A DNA stretch of 64,000 bases from Bacteroidota bacterium (GTDB lineage: Bacteria; Bacteroidota; Bacteroidia; Cytophagales; Cyclobacteriaceae). The stretch is taken from positions 17,396-81,395 of the forward strand of contig JAFEAL010000015.1 of assembly GCA_018266435.1 (NCBI GenBank), in the 5' to 3' direction. Positions within the stretch are counted from its first letter, which is position 1. Each line of letters starts with the position of its first letter. Of this stretch, positions 1 through 9,134 are shown one piece after another. Below the pieces are notes generated by a model. That model searched no databases. It was not told where the DNA came from and saw only the letters and a program-made list of their open reading frames with translations. A program made the position numbers and the translations under genes.

Positions 1-2
1 AT

Positions 3-473
3 GTATTTTATGACAACGGAAGCACTCAACGCATTTCGTTTTTTGGTGAGCTGAATTACACATCAGAAGCTTTCGCAATCGGCTTGCGCGGAGATTATTT
101 TTCGTACTCAACTTCCATGGCCAACCAGATTGCGTCATTTTACGGAATAACCAATCCGTCATTAGAAAACGTGGCCCTTCACCGGCCCACATACCGGGTG
201 GCGATCAATTCTACATACAATATTTATGATAAAATCATTCTGAGTGCCAACTTCATTGCCCAGGGGGGAATCAATGCGTTAGATGTAAAAACAAAACGGT
301 TGATTACACTGAATCCGGCTGCTGATCTGAATTTTAAAATAAACTATAAGGTATCAAAACAGTTCTCGCTGTTTCTTGATTTTAATAACATCTTATCAAG
401 CAATTATCAGTTGTACATGAATTATCCCGTGCGTGCATTTCAGGTGTTGGGTGGAGCCAGCTGGAATTTTTAA
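3..473 (+). CDS. Outer-membrane beta-barrel protein, C-terminal part (TonB-dependent-receptor-like), cut by the window edge
   Basis: The reading frame is already open at the left edge, so only the last ~156 residues are visible. They alternate polar and hydrophobic residues in short strands, with segments such as FSLFLDFNNILSS, and end in GGASWNF with a terminal Phe. That pattern is typical of the last strands of Bacteroidota outer-membrane barrels recognised by the BAM machinery. The FNNIL(S) segment near the end is common in TonB-dependent receptors and related barrels. The substrate cannot be judged because the plug and most of the barrel lie outside the window. Membership of the broad barrel class is fairly secure; the TonB-receptor label is inference. 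Confidence 0.6.
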   Translation, partial: VFYDNGSTQRISFFGELNYTSEAFAIGLRGDYFSYSTSMANQIASFYGITNPSLENVALHRPTYRVAINSTYNIYDKIILSANFIAQGGINALDVKTKRLITLNPAADLNFKINYKVSKQFSLFLDFNNILSSNYQLYMNYPVRAFQVLGGASWNF

Positions 474-521
474 GTCAGGATAATCGTGCAAACCCTGATG
501 GTTAATTGATAGAAAATGCTT

Positions 522-529
522 TATTTTTG
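522..529 (+). promoter_or_regulatory. -7 promoter element upstream of the SPOR protein gene
   Basis: TATTTTTG matches the Bacteroidota -7 consensus TAnnTTTG and ends 33 bp before the ATG at 563. No well-spaced -33 TTG is evident. Confidence 0.4.
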
Positions 530-562
530 TATGAATATCCCTTAACGTTAACCTTACCATCC

Positions 563-1258
563 ATGGCAGACGAAATCAACAAGAATCAGAATGACGAAGA
601 AAACTTCGGACTTCCCGATATTGATTATAAACCACTCGATCAACTTGAGGAAAATAAACCCGTAGCTGAAACTCACGAAGAAACCAGTGAGCAGACCAGC
701 GAAGATGCTGAGTTACGTCACCAACAAAACGAAGTGCTGCACGAGTATGAAGAAGAAGAAGAAAGCACATCCTCTAAGGCACCGCTGGTGATTGGCCTCA
801 TTATCGCTTTAGTTGTTGGTGTGGCTGGGTTTATGATTTATAAATTTGTTTACCTGCCTAAGAAAGCCAAGCAAGAGCAATTAGCTAAAGAAAAGGCAGA
901 AGCAGACCGTAAGGCAGAAGAAGACAGAAAGGCCAAAGAGGCAGAAGAACTGCGCCTGAAACAAGAAGCCGAGGCAAAAGCAAACGCCAAACCGGCCGAA
1001 GGAACAATAGAAACCCTGGCACAGCGTACCGGTCATTATTTTGTGATCGTGTCAAGTTCAATCGATGGAGACTTGGCAATGGACCGAGCAAAAAAACTGA
1101 GTGCTAAAGGTATTAGCAGCAAGATTATTCCACCGTATGGCAAATGGAAGTACTTCCGTTTGGGTATCGGAAATTTTGATACCTACGCCAGTGCGCAATC
1201 CAGTGCTGATGCCTCTAAAGCTGAGTACGGAGATGGGCTTTGGGTAATGAAGTACTAA
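563..1258 (+). CDS. SPOR-domain membrane protein
   Basis: This 231-residue protein has an acidic cytoplasmic N-terminus (1-72), one transmembrane helix (about 74-93), a Lys/Glu/Ala-rich probably helical stretch (100-140) and a C-terminal SPOR domain (about 156-231, containing HYFVIVSSS and YFRLGIGNF). SPOR domains bind denuded septal peptidoglycan, so a role at the division site or cell wall is likely. The frame extends upstream to 506, but the ATG at 563 (MADEINKNQN) gives the usual acidic start and follows a -7 element. The next gene begins 14 bp after the stop, so the two are probably cotranscribed. The domain call is firm; the cellular role is inferred. Confidence 0.8.
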   Translation: MADEINKNQNDEENFGLPDIDYKPLDQLEENKPVAETHEETSEQTSEDAELRHQQNEVLHEYEEEEESTSSKAPLVIGLIIALVVGVAGFMIYKFVYLPKKAKQEQLAKEKAEADRKAEEDRKAKEAEELRLKQEAEAKANAKPAEGTIETLAQRTGHYFVIVSSSIDGDLAMDRAKKLSAKGISSKIIPPYGKWKYFRLGIGNFDTYASAQSSADASKAEYGDGLWVMKY

Positions 1259-1272
1259 TGAATTATTTGTGA

Positions 1273-2154
1273 ATGTTAGAAGGGCCAAACGATATAAAAA
1301 ATAAGCGCATTGCGTTTCTGGTTTCTGCGGGTTTGCACACCGGGCTTTTTCTCACATTCTTTTTTTTGATTTCATGGCGTGCACCGTATCCGCCCGCCCC
1401 GGAGTATGGGGTAGTATTGAATTACGGCTTAGATGATCAGGGTGGGGGAGAGATTCAACCCGAAACTACTGTTGGTAACTCAACAGCAGATGAAAATAAT
1501 CAGGGGTTAAAACAAGAAGAAAAAAAAGCCGATGCCGACCCGATTAAAGAGGAGACTCAAAAATCTGATACAAAAGAAGAACAAAAGCCGGGAATTGTTT
1601 CAGATGAAACCAGTGATGTACTGGTAAAGGACACAAAAAAAACGGAAGTAAAGCCTAAAGAAAAAAAAATAGAAGTTGTTACTGAAAAGAAAACGACTGA
1701 AGAAAAGAAACCGGTCATAAATAAAGAAGCGGTGTACTCGGCCGATAAAGGTTCAAAGAAAGGCGAGAGCAACCAAAGCCAAGGTGATGACCCGGGCAAA
1801 GTAGGAGATAAGGGTAACCCGCAAGGCAAACTTGATGCAAAGGCTCTGTACGGCAAGCCGGGTGGAGGCGGAGGTGGCGATGGCTTTGGTTTGGCTATGT
1901 CAGGCTGGGAGTGGGCTACGAAACCTAAAACACCCGATCTTCCCGATAATGAAGATGGACGGATTGTATTTGAAATTGAGTGTGATGAAGATGGAGACAT
2001 CATAGGCATCACCACTCTTGAGCGAGGACTCAGCCCACGGGCTGAGCAGTTGTTAAAAGACGAAATCAGAAAAAACTCATTGATACGCACATCAAGCGGC
2101 AAAACAGCCGAAAAATCTAAAGGCAAAGTGGTTTTTGTATTAAAAACGAAATGA
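1273..2154 (+). CDS. TonB/TolA-like energy-transducer-type protein
   Basis: This 293-residue protein has a short cytoplasmic start, one transmembrane anchor (about 13-34), then a Pro/Lys/Glu/Thr-rich low-complexity spacer (about 60-190) with a Gly-rich hinge (GGGGGGDGFG). A small C-terminal domain (about 215-293, DGRIVFEIECDEDGDI) resembles TonB-type C-terminal folds. The layout of membrane anchor, periplasm-spanning spacer and C-terminal domain is that of TonB or TolA proteins. The gene lies 14 bp behind the SPOR gene. No ExbB or ExbD partner is in the window, so true coupling to proton motive force is unproven. Confidence 0.65.
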   Translation: MLEGPNDIKNKRIAFLVSAGLHTGLFLTFFFLISWRAPYPPAPEYGVVLNYGLDDQGGGEIQPETTVGNSTADENNQGLKQEEKKADADPIKEETQKSDTKEEQKPGIVSDETSDVLVKDTKKTEVKPKEKKIEVVTEKKTTEEKKPVINKEAVYSADKGSKKGESNQSQGDDPGKVGDKGNPQGKLDAKALYGKPGGGGGGDGFGLAMSGWEWATKPKTPDLPDNEDGRIVFEIECDEDGDIIGITTLERGLSPRAEQLLKDEIRKNSLIRTSSGKTAEKSKGKVVFVLKTK

Positions 2155-2182
2155 ACATCTTTGCTGCCAATTTTTTTATCCT

Positions 2183-3301
2183 TTGAAAAAAAAATCGTGC
2201 TTTTTTTGTTGGGCGTTTTTAGTTTGTATCAGCACCTCTGCCATTGCTCAAATTAACTTAGAGAAAGACTCCGTCAACCGTAAAGGAAAAAAAAGAAAAT
2301 TGTTTGCCTTCCCGGCTGTTATATATTCACCGGAAACCACTCTGGCTTTAGGGGGTGCCGGAAATTTTTATTTTAAACTAGGCCGCGACACAACGGTGCG
2401 TACTTCGTATGTTCAGGCATTAGGTTTATACACTTTGCGCAAGCAAGCTGTTTTTGGTTTTGAGAGTATGATCTTCTTTCATAAAGAAAAATATATTCTC
2501 AAAACAAAAGGGTCTGCCAGCTACTTCCCCGATCGTTTTTGGGGGTTGGGCAATGATTCGCCTAATGACTACGAACGATATACGGTAGGTCAATTTTATT
2601 TATCGCCTCAATTGTTGAGAAGAGCGTATAAAAGACTTTTTTTAGGTCCCGCTTTCGAAATCCAGAATGTATTTTCCTTTGAGTATGGTTCGGGTATGCC
2701 CCCAGGCACCAGTAAGTTTGATGTGCAAAAAGTGCCCGGTCGGAAAGGGAGCTATGTAGCCGGCCTAGGGGCAGTTGCATCGTGGGACAGCCGGGATAAT
2801 ACGTTTAGCTCAAGCAAAGGATTTTATTTTTCGTATTACGTCAGTTCCTTTAGCCCTGCTTTCGGAAGCCGGTTCAGTTACACCTCACATTCATTGGATG
2901 TACGCAAGTACTTTTCAGTCGGGAAAAATGATGTTATCGCCTTTCAGTTTGTTACGTTGGCTAACATTGGCATGGTGCCGGTTCGCAGCATGGCCAATAT
3001 TGGAAGCAACAGCATTATGCGTGGGTACTACGAAGGACGATACACGGCAAATAATTTAATTGCTTTGCAAGCTGAGTATCGCTTTCCGGTGTATAAACGT
3101 TTTGGCATGGTTGTCTTTGCGGCCACTGGCCGGGTAGCTGACCATACGGCTCAATTGTTTACTGTTCGGGGGCAGAAACCCTCTTTAGGAACGGGGCTTC
3201 GGTATGCTGTTGATCCTAAAGAAAAACTCAATTTCCGGTTTGATGTTGGGTTCGGTCAACAGTCAAACGGTTTTTATTTTTATCTGACAGAGGCTTTCTA
3301 A
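2183..3301 (+). CDS. BamA/TamA-superfamily outer-membrane barrel (surface antigen domain, no POTRA)
   Basis: This 372-residue protein has an N-terminal signal peptide (MKKKSCFFCWAFLVC...AIAQ) and an Omp85-type barrel. The C-terminal signature LNFRFDVGFG...GFYFYLTEAF, ending in Phe, is characteristic of the surface-antigen/BamA barrel in this phylum. It is much shorter than BamA and shows no POTRA repeats, so it is a barrel-only relative. The start is a TTG at 2183: it is the only initiation codon that includes the signal peptide, and the nearby ATG at 2151 is out of frame. It converges on the SDR gene with a 23-bp gap. Function beyond outer-membrane location is unknown. Confidence 0.7.
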   Translation: MKKKSCFFCWAFLVCISTSAIAQINLEKDSVNRKGKKRKLFAFPAVIYSPETTLALGGAGNFYFKLGRDTTVRTSYVQALGLYTLRKQAVFGFESMIFFHKEKYILKTKGSASYFPDRFWGLGNDSPNDYERYTVGQFYLSPQLLRRAYKRLFLGPAFEIQNVFSFEYGSGMPPGTSKFDVQKVPGRKGSYVAGLGAVASWDSRDNTFSSSKGFYFSYYVSSFSPAFGSRFSYTSHSLDVRKYFSVGKNDVIAFQFVTLANIGMVPVRSMANIGSNSIMRGYYEGRYTANNLIALQAEYRFPVYKRFGMVVFAATGRVADHTAQLFTVRGQKPSLGTGLRYAVDPKEKLNFRFDVGFGQQSNGFYFYLTEAF

Positions 3302-3324
3302 GCCAAGTATTCTAATGCGTTATA

Positions 3325-4104
3325 TCAGGGTTTGGTTCTATACAAACTTTCAGCAATTTTTTCAGGAATGGATTTAGGTACCCAATATGTGAGTTGAGCG
3401 CTGAGCCAGTTGGCAAAACCGGTAATTACTTCGGCTTTTTTATGGAACATGCCATCAATCGCTATTTTGGCAACAGCTTCGGGTGTCATGCTGAATTTTT
3501 CGGCACGGTCTTTCATGGCGCTCATGCCGGCACGATCAATGAAACTGGTAGAAGTGGCTCCGGGACTTACGCAAGTAACGGAGACAGACGATTTTTTTAA
3601 TTCTCTGCGAAGCCCCCGTGTAAATAAAATAACAAAGGCTTTAGTGGCTGCATAGGTAGAAAGTGTCGGCACAGCCTGATAGGCTGCTGTACTGGCCACA
3701 TTTAAAATGTAGGATTGGGTGTGTTTTTTTAATTCTGGAATAAATGCATGGCATAACTCTACCAACGTAAGCATATTCAGTTGCATCATGTTGGTGAGTT
3801 TTTCAACGGCCGTATTTTCAACAGCTCCCCAAACGCCATAGCCGGCATTGTTGATGAGTATGTGTACAGAGAAATTATTTTTGTCAATCCATTCTTTAAT
3901 GGCTGCAGCACTTTGCTCTGCTGACAGGTCTTTGCAGAGGTATTCTACGCGCACACCAAATTTATTGGATAAGTCTTTTTGCAAAGTCAATAGCTTTTCC
4001 TCTGAACGGGCCACCAACAGTAAATCTATTTTACGTTTGGCCAGTTCATGCGCCATGGACAAGCCAATACCGCCACTGGCTCCGGTAATCAGTGCAAATG
4101 CCAT
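3325..4104 (-). CDS. Short-chain dehydrogenase/reductase (SDR)
   Basis: A classical SDR of 259 residues: the cofactor motif TGASGGIG (7-14), the structural NNAG motif (85-88), catalytic Ser138 and the YAATK pair Tyr151/Lys155 are all present. Arg33 after the second strand (LLLVARSEEK) suggests NADP(H) preference. It starts 1 bp after the stop of the PhyH-family gene, so the two form an operon. Substrate is not deducible; related proteins reduce or oxidise ketones, alcohols or acyl-lipid intermediates. Confidence 0.88.
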   Translation of the reverse strand: MAFALITGASGGIGLSMAHELAKRKIDLLLVARSEEKLLTLQKDLSNKFGVRVEYLCKDLSAEQSAAAIKEWIDKNNFSVHILINNAGYGVWGAVENTAVEKLTNMMQLNMLTLVELCHAFIPELKKHTQSYILNVASTAAYQAVPTLSTYAATKAFVILFTRGLRRELKKSSVSVTCVSPGATSTSFIDRAGMSAMKDRAEKFSMTPEAVAKIAIDGMFHKKAEVITGFANWLSAQLTYWVPKSIPEKIAESLYRTKP

Positions 4105-4105
4105 G

Positions 4106-5008
4106 TTACTTGTTGGTGATAGAAATTAGTCGCTGGTAAAGCAGTGGTTTACTGTTTTCATTGCGAGGGTTAAACTTGCCCGTAATAATGGGCACGTACA
4201 TTACCCGTCTGCGGCTTTTTTCTCCGGTAAAAGGAGAGCGTGCAACACGGTGCCACAGCCGGCCATCGTGCACGGTTAAATCACCGGCCTCTACGTTTAA
4301 TCCTATTTCTTTTTTGTCGGGTTTGTGGCTGATGAAGTATGCTTTTTTGAAGAGCATGGTTCCGATACCTTTATTGTGCGTGCCGGGGATAATTCTCAGA
4401 CCGCCATTGTCGGTAGTGGAGTTGTCCAAATGAATGCCCACATTTAGCATGGGCATAATTTTTTGTCCCTGAAAAATATCGCGCAAGGCATCGGTATGCC
4501 AGCCAAGCTGACTGTAATTGCTTTCGTTGGTATTGATGTAGTGATTGAATACGAGACCGTCTTTTTCGTTTTCACCAATCCGGCAGTCATCGGCCCCTAT
4601 AAAATCAAACAAATTTTTTAAACGCGCATCGCGCAGCAGTTCGGCAAATTTTTCGCTGTGTTTGTTTATAAAAGCGAACCGCTGAACTATTTTTTTACCG
4701 TTTACATCGGTACCGTATTTGATGGGCACCCCGTTAATAGTTTTATAGTCTTTGTTGACCCACTCGTTCTGAATGGCCTCTGATTCTTTCAGTAAATCAG
4801 CCACCTTTTCTCTGCTGATAAAGTTTTTGAAATGGATAAATCCGTTTTTGTCAAAAAATATTTTTTGCTCAGGTGTCAGTTTTTCTGCAAGCTGAAAAAC
4901 AGGGTAATCATTTCGGAAGGGATCCTTTCCTTTAGCGTGCCCGTTTTCATTTGGCTCATTGGTAAAGTGAGCTGTGGAAACACCTTCCTTCAATCCGTTC
5001 AAATCCAT
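4106..5008 (-). CDS. Phytanoyl-CoA dioxygenase (PhyH) family protein
   Basis: This 300-residue protein has the non-haem Fe(II)/2-oxoglutarate facial triad: His171 and Asp173 in GWHTDALRD and His253 in DGRLWHRVA, followed by an Arg-rich strand (KSRRRVMYVP) positioned to bind 2-oxoglutarate. Family members hydroxylate small molecules or acyl-CoAs. An N-terminal region of about 45 residues precedes the domain. It is upstream of, and nearly touching, the SDR gene; hydroxylation followed by oxidation of the same substrate is a reasonable but unproven inference. Confidence 0.82.
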   Translation of the reverse strand: MDLNGLKEGVSTAHFTNEPNENGHAKGKDPFRNDYPVFQLAEKLTPEQKIFFDKNGFIHFKNFISREKVADLLKESEAIQNEWVNKDYKTINGVPIKYGTDVNGKKIVQRFAFINKHSEKFAELLRDARLKNLFDFIGADDCRIGENEKDGLVFNHYINTNESNYSQLGWHTDALRDIFQGQKIMPMLNVGIHLDNSTTDNGGLRIIPGTHNKGIGTMLFKKAYFISHKPDKKEIGLNVEAGDLTVHDGRLWHRVARSPFTGEKSRRRVMYVPIITGKFNPRNENSKPLLYQRLISITNK

Positions 5009-5094
5009 GTCATTTTTTATAAAACGTAAGCGCTAAGGTAATACAATTTTAAATAAATCTGTTTTTCTCTACTAAATCAGTAGGTCTTATTTTT

Positions 5095-5733
5095 TTAAAG
5101 GGATTTATCAGTAATCAACCTCTTGTTTATTGTACGGAAAAATTGCACGACCAGGTATGAAAATAGAACTGCCCCGGCCATGTCAATGGTATAGTGAACC
5201 CGCTGCCAGGCCAATAATATACCCACGATCAAGGTAGCTCCAAAGATGAACCATTTCAATAATCGTTTTTCTTCAATTAAAAACAAGATAAAAAGTGTTG
5301 AGATATGGCCTGAAAAAAATAAATCTTTGACGTACACGGATTGGCCGTAAGCAAACACGGCAAGAAAAGGGTCGGTGAGGGGTATAATTCCATTAGGTGC
5401 TTCCAGCGTGAATAGATACAAGCTGGCGATTCGCATGAAATTTACCACCACATAACTTTGAAGAAGGAGTAAAATAATTTTTGGCTTTGAGATATTGCTT
5501 GTCAGAAATAAGATGGGGCACAAATAAATTAATACAAAGATTTCGATTGACCAATCTTTAGGCGAAAACATATTTAAAACAGGGTCACTAAGTTGTGTGC
5601 CGGGCTTGGGTAATAAAATGAAATTGAAGAAATAAGATAAGTACCCCGCAAAGATGAGTAAGCCGGCCAGTGAAATAAGAAAAGAAAATAAGAAGCGTCT
5701 GTTTTGAAAAGCCTCTCTCCATTGAAGCCTCAT
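5095..5733 (-). CDS. PAP2-related integral membrane phosphatase/phosphotransferase (sphingomyelin-synthase-like C-terminal type)
   Basis: A 212-residue protein with about six hydrophobic helices. The catalytic pattern of PAP2 enzymes is partly visible: SGH at 141-143 (KDLFFSGHIST) and His180/Asp184 in WQRVHYTIDMAGA. These match the second and third PAP2 motifs in the compact form found in sphingomyelin-synthase-like (PAP2_C) proteins. It probably acts on a lipid phosphate or phospholipid head group at the inner membrane. It ends 86 bp before the PhyH gene and starts 3 bp after tyrS stops, so it may be transcribed from tyrS. Confidence 0.68.
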   Translation of the reverse strand: MRLQWREAFQNRRFLFSFLISLAGLLIFAGYLSYFFNFILLPKPGTQLSDPVLNMFSPKDWSIEIFVLIYLCPILFLTSNISKPKIILLLLQSYVVVNFMRIASLYLFTLEAPNGIIPLTDPFLAVFAYGQSVYVKDLFFSGHISTLFILFLIEEKRLLKWFIFGATLIVGILLAWQRVHYTIDMAGAVLFSYLVVQFFRTINKRLITDKSL

Positions 5734-5736
5734 ACC

Positions 5737-7023
5737 TTATTCAGCCAGTTCGATTAAGAAATAATTTTTCTTTCCCTTTTGAGCCAGCAAAAACCGGTTG
5801 TGTAACAAACTGAAGTTCGGTTTTTGGTTGCCATCTTCAATTTTTTGTTTGTTGATGCTCACACCACCTGCGGCTATCATTTTGCGAGCCTCACCTTTTG
5901 ATGGAAATATTTTTAACTGAGTAACTTCAGAAAGCAAATCAATAATACTATTGCTGTTAGTAAGAGAAGATGGGCTGATAGTAATATGAGGCACACCTTC
6001 GAATACGGCCAAAAAAATATTTTCATCCAAGCCGGCCAAATCTTCGGCCACTGACTGACCGAATAATATAGAAGAGGCTTTGATTGCCTTGGCTACTTCA
6101 TCTTTTGAGTGTACCCGGCCGGTGATATCTTGGGCCAACTCAATTTGTAGTTTTCGCAAGTGAGGAGCAACTGCGTGGTCGGCCACCAGCCCCTCGATTT
6201 CGGCTTTATTTTTTTGAGTAAAAATCTTAATAAAGTTAGCAGCATCCTCATCAGAGGCATTGAGCCAGTATTGATAAAACTTGTAAGGCGAAGTTTTTTG
6301 AGCATCGAGCCACACGTTACCCTGTTCTGATTTTCCAAACTTGGTGCCGTCTGCTTTTTTGATCAACGGAGTGGTTAATGCAAAAGCTTCTCCGCCTGCT
6401 TTACGTCTGATCAGTTCCGTTCCGGTTACAATGTTACCCCATTGGTCTGAGCCACCCATTTGCAGTTTACAATTCTTGTTTTGGTAAAGCCAGTAAAAAT
6501 CATAGCCCTGCACCAATTGGTAACTGAATTCGGTAAATGACAGCCCGGACTCCAGCCTTTTTTGAACAGAGTCTTTGGCCAGCATATAATTGATGGTGAT
6601 GTGTTTACCTACCTCACGAATGAAATCCAAAAAGGATATTCCTTTAAACCAATCATAATTGTTTACCATTTCGGCACGGTTGGCGCCTGAAAAATCAATG
6701 AATCGCTCCAGCTGTTTTTTAACACACGATTCGTTGTGGCGCAAAACTTCTTCTGAAAGCAGGTTACGTTCTATCGACTTACCCGAAGGGTCACCCACCA
6801 TACCTGTTGCTCCGCCTACCAGTGCCACGGGTTTGTGACCAGCCTGCTGAAAATGAACCAGCGTCATGATTTGTACTAAGTTGCCGATGTGCAGCGAATC
6901 GGCTGTGGGATCAAACCCGATGTAGCCGGCCGTTGACTCTTTTAGCAACTGCTCTTCGGTACCGGGCATGACATCGTGCAGCATACCGCGCCATTTCAGT
7001 TCCTGAACAAAATTTTGCTTCAT
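5737..7023 (-). CDS. tyrS: Tyrosine--tRNA ligase
   Basis: A class I aminoacyl-tRNA synthetase of 428 residues that charges tRNA-Tyr. It has the HIGH-type motif HIGN (45-48), the tyrosine-site segment [10 protein letters not shown] (188-197), the KMSKS-type loop KFGKS (228-232), and a C-terminal S4 RNA-binding domain (about 360-428). Length matches the bacterial family. The frame is open upstream to 7188, but the ATG at 7023 ([13 protein letters not shown]) gives the conserved N-terminus and sits just downstream of a -7 element at 7042-7049. It is divergent from the FAD oxidoreductase gene. Confidence 0.95.
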   Translation of the reverse strand: MKQNFVQELKWRGMLHDVMPGTEEQLLKESTAGYIGFDPTADSLHIGNLVQIMTLVHFQQAGHKPVALVGGATGMVGDPSGKSIERNLLSEEVLRHNESCVKKQLERFIDFSGANRAEMVNNYDWFKGISFLDFIREVGKHITINYMLAKDSVQKRLESGLSFTEFSYQLVQGYDFYWLYQNKNCKLQMGGSDQWGNIVTGTELIRRKAGGEAFALTTPLIKKADGTKFGKSEQGNVWLDAQKTSPYKFYQYWLNASDEDAANFIKIFTQKNKAEIEGLVADHAVAPHLRKLQIELAQDITGRVHSKDEVAKAIKASSILFGQSVAEDLAGLDENIFLAVFEGVPHITISPSSLTNSNSIIDLLSEVTQLKIFPSKGEARKMIAAGGVSINKQKIEDGNQKPNFSLLHNRFLLAQKGKKNYFLIELAE

Positions 7024-7041
7024 GAAATCGAAAATAAGTCG

Positions 7042-7049
7042 CAAATATA
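7042..7049 (-). promoter_or_regulatory. -7 promoter element of tyrS
   Basis: On the minus strand this reads TATATTTG (TAnnTTTG consensus), 18 bp before the tyrS ATG. It is one half of a divergent promoter region. Confidence 0.5.
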
Positions 7050-7096
7050 AATTTAAAAATTCAAGTGTACAGCCACGGGTAAAAAGTTGAGAAGCG

Positions 7097-7104
7097 TATC
7101 TTTG
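7097..7104 (+). promoter_or_regulatory. -7 promoter element of the FAD oxidoreductase operon
   Basis: TATCTTTG fits TAnnTTTG and ends 29 bp before the ATG at 7134. Confidence 0.5.
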
Positions 7105-7133
7105 ACGGGTTGAAAGGATAACTCCCTTCCCCC

Positions 7134-8702
7134 ATGAATACAAAAACCGAAATTGTCCTTTCGCCTGAAGAGGCTTTTGATGAAGCAAAGTTCAAGGCTT
7201 CGCTCTACGAAAAACTGAAACTCGATCCGAATGATGTTTTTATTCGACCCATCCGCAGGTCAATCGATGCCCGAGGAAAAAAAGTCTTAGTAAGGGTTCA
7301 GGTTGAACTTTTTTCTGCAGGAATTCAGCAGTTGAATTATTCAAAAGACTATCCGGATGTAAGCAAAAAACCTTCGGTTATTATTGTAGGCACCGGGCCG
7401 GCCGGGTTGTTTGCAGCTATCCGGCTGATTGAAATGGGGATTAAGCCGATTCTGTTCGAACGTGGCAAAGACGTGCAGTCGCGCAGGCACGATCTGGCAG
7501 CCATTAACAAAGAGCATATCGTTAATCCCGAATCCAATTATTGTTTTGGTGAGGGCGGTGCCGGTACTTATTCAGACGGCAAACTTTACACACGATCAAC
7601 CAAGCGCGGAGATGTGGGCCGCATTCTTCAAATCCTACTGGCACATGGCGCGCCAGAAGAAATTTTGTACGATGCGCACCCACACATTGGCACCAACAAA
7701 CTTCCAAAAATTGTTATGGCTCTGCGCGAAAGTATTCTTCGGGCGGGCGGTGAAATTCATTTTCAAACAAAAGTTACCGATTTTATTGTGTCTGGAGAGG
7801 AGATAAAAGGGGTGATCACCCAGGGGTGTGTTACACACGAAGCAAAAGCAGTAGTGTTGGCCACGGGTCATTCAGCCCGAGATATTTTTGAATTGCTCCA
7901 TAAAAAAAATATTTTGATTGAAGCCAAGCCTTTTGCTTTGGGGGTGCGCGTAGAGCACCAACAGAATTTTATTGATCAGGTTCAATATCATTGTACGGTA
8001 AACCGGGGAAGTTTTTTGCCTGCCTCGTCTTATTCGTTGGTACATCAGGCAAAATGGAATGGCGTGGAGCGGGGCGTTTTTTCTTTCTGTATGTGCCCGG
8101 GCGGATTTATTGTGCCGGCTGCTACTCATCCGGGCGAAGTAGTAGTAAACGGCATGAGCCCTTCGCGAAGAGATTCAAAATTTGCTAACTCGGGAATTGT
8201 GGTGACTATAAGCGAAAAAGATTTTATTTCGTATTCTAAATTTGGAGCATTGGCCGGAATGTACTTTCAACAGGACCTGGAAAAAAACGCCTGCGAAGTA
8301 GCGGGCGGAACTCAAACGGCACCGGCCCAGCGGCTGGTTGATTTTGTAGAAGGAAAGGTCTCTAATTTCCTATTGGATACGTCCTATCAACCGGGTCTTT
8401 CCAGTATTGAAATGAAAACATTTTTACCTGATTTTATCAATGAAAGTTTAGTTCAGGGATTTAGGAACTTTGGAGTAAAAATGAAGGGTTATCTTACAAA
8501 CGAAGCGCAGATTATAGGAGTGGAAAGCCGTACATCTTCACCGGTGCGTATTCCTCGCAACAAAGAAACTCTGGAGCATCTGCAAACCAAACGCCTCTAC
8601 CCGTGTGCAGAGGGCGCAGGTTATGCCGGGGGTATTGTATCAGCCGCTATGGATGGCGAAAGGTGTGCAGAAGCATTAGCAAAAAAATATTTTAACAAAT
8701 GA
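7134..8702 (+). CDS. NAD(P)/FAD-dependent oxidoreductase (COG2509-type)
   Basis: A 522-residue flavoprotein. After an ~80-residue N-terminal extension comes the FAD-binding Rossmann motif VGTGPAG (85-91) with the acidic end of the second strand (FERGKDV). Then follow the family segment [18 protein letters not shown], the ATGHSARD strand, and the C-terminal [12 protein letters not shown] and [11 protein letters not shown] motifs. This order matches a widespread bacterial family annotated as FAD-dependent dehydrogenase of unknown substrate. The next gene overlaps its stop by 4 bp (ATGA), suggesting translational coupling. Confidence 0.85.
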   Translation: MNTKTEIVLSPEEAFDEAKFKASLYEKLKLDPNDVFIRPIRRSIDARGKKVLVRVQVELFSAGIQQLNYSKDYPDVSKKPSVIIVGTGPAGLFAAIRLIEMGIKPILFERGKDVQSRRHDLAAINKEHIVNPESNYCFGEGGAGTYSDGKLYTRSTKRGDVGRILQILLAHGAPEEILYDAHPHIGTNKLPKIVMALRESILRAGGEIHFQTKVTDFIVSGEEIKGVITQGCVTHEAKAVVLATGHSARDIFELLHKKNILIEAKPFALGVRVEHQQNFIDQVQYHCTVNRGSFLPASSYSLVHQAKWNGVERGVFSFCMCPGGFIVPAATHPGEVVVNGMSPSRRDSKFANSGIVVTISEKDFISYSKFGALAGMYFQQDLEKNACEVAGGTQTAPAQRLVDFVEGKVSNFLLDTSYQPGLSSIEMKTFLPDFINESLVQGFRNFGVKMKGYLTNEAQIIGVESRTSSPVRIPRNKETLEHLQTKRLYPCAEGAGYAGGIVSAAMDGERCAEALAKKYFNK

Positions 8703-9064
8703 AAAAGACTGTGATCATAGGTGCCACAACTAATTCAGGCCGGTATGCATTTTTGGCTGCCGAAAAACTTCAGCAGAGTGGATTTGAATTTATTCCCGTA
8801 GGGATTAAAAAAGGAACAGTATTCGGAAAAGAAATTCTTGACTTACGGCAAAAACCCGTCATTGACAATGTACATACCATCACGTTATACATCAATCCAA
8901 CCAATCAGATGGAATGGTACAGCTATCTTTTATCGTTAAACCCCAAGCGTGTAATTTTTAATCCAGGAACTGAAAATCCCGAGTTTGAAAAAATTCTTTC
9001 GGATAAAAATATAGAAGCCATTGAAGCCTGCACCCTGGTGTTGTTAGCTTCGCATCAATATTGA
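8699..9064 (+). CDS. CoA-binding domain protein (CoA_binding_2 family)
   Basis: A 121-residue single-domain Rossmann protein with the start IIGATTNSGRYAFLA, the segment IPVGIKKGTVFGKEILD and the turn IFNPGTENPEFE, as in the small CoA-binding proteins related to succinyl-CoA synthetase alpha domains. The catalytic His of that synthetase is absent, so it is a binding rather than a ligase module. It overlaps the upstream flavoprotein gene by 4 bp. Biological role unknown. Confidence 0.78.
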   Translation: MKKTVIIGATTNSGRYAFLAAEKLQQSGFEFIPVGIKKGTVFGKEILDLRQKPVIDNVHTITLYINPTNQMEWYSYLLSLNPKRVIFNPGTENPEFEKILSDKNIEAIEACTLVLLASHQY

Positions 9065-9134
9065 TTGAGACAATTGGTGGACAACAACTTGCGACTGAAT
9101 TGGCATCAATTAGTAATACAAACCCCAAGATCAA

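Noticed and set aside
5040..5094. CTACT/AGTAG hairpin between the PAP2-like and PhyH genes as a terminator
   Set aside because: Only a 5-bp stem, and no T-run follows it on the minus strand, where it would need to act.
5737..7188. tyrS start at 7188
   Set aside because: The added 55 residues run over both promoter elements and overlap the divergent gene start; the ATG at 7023 gives the normal TyrS N-terminus.
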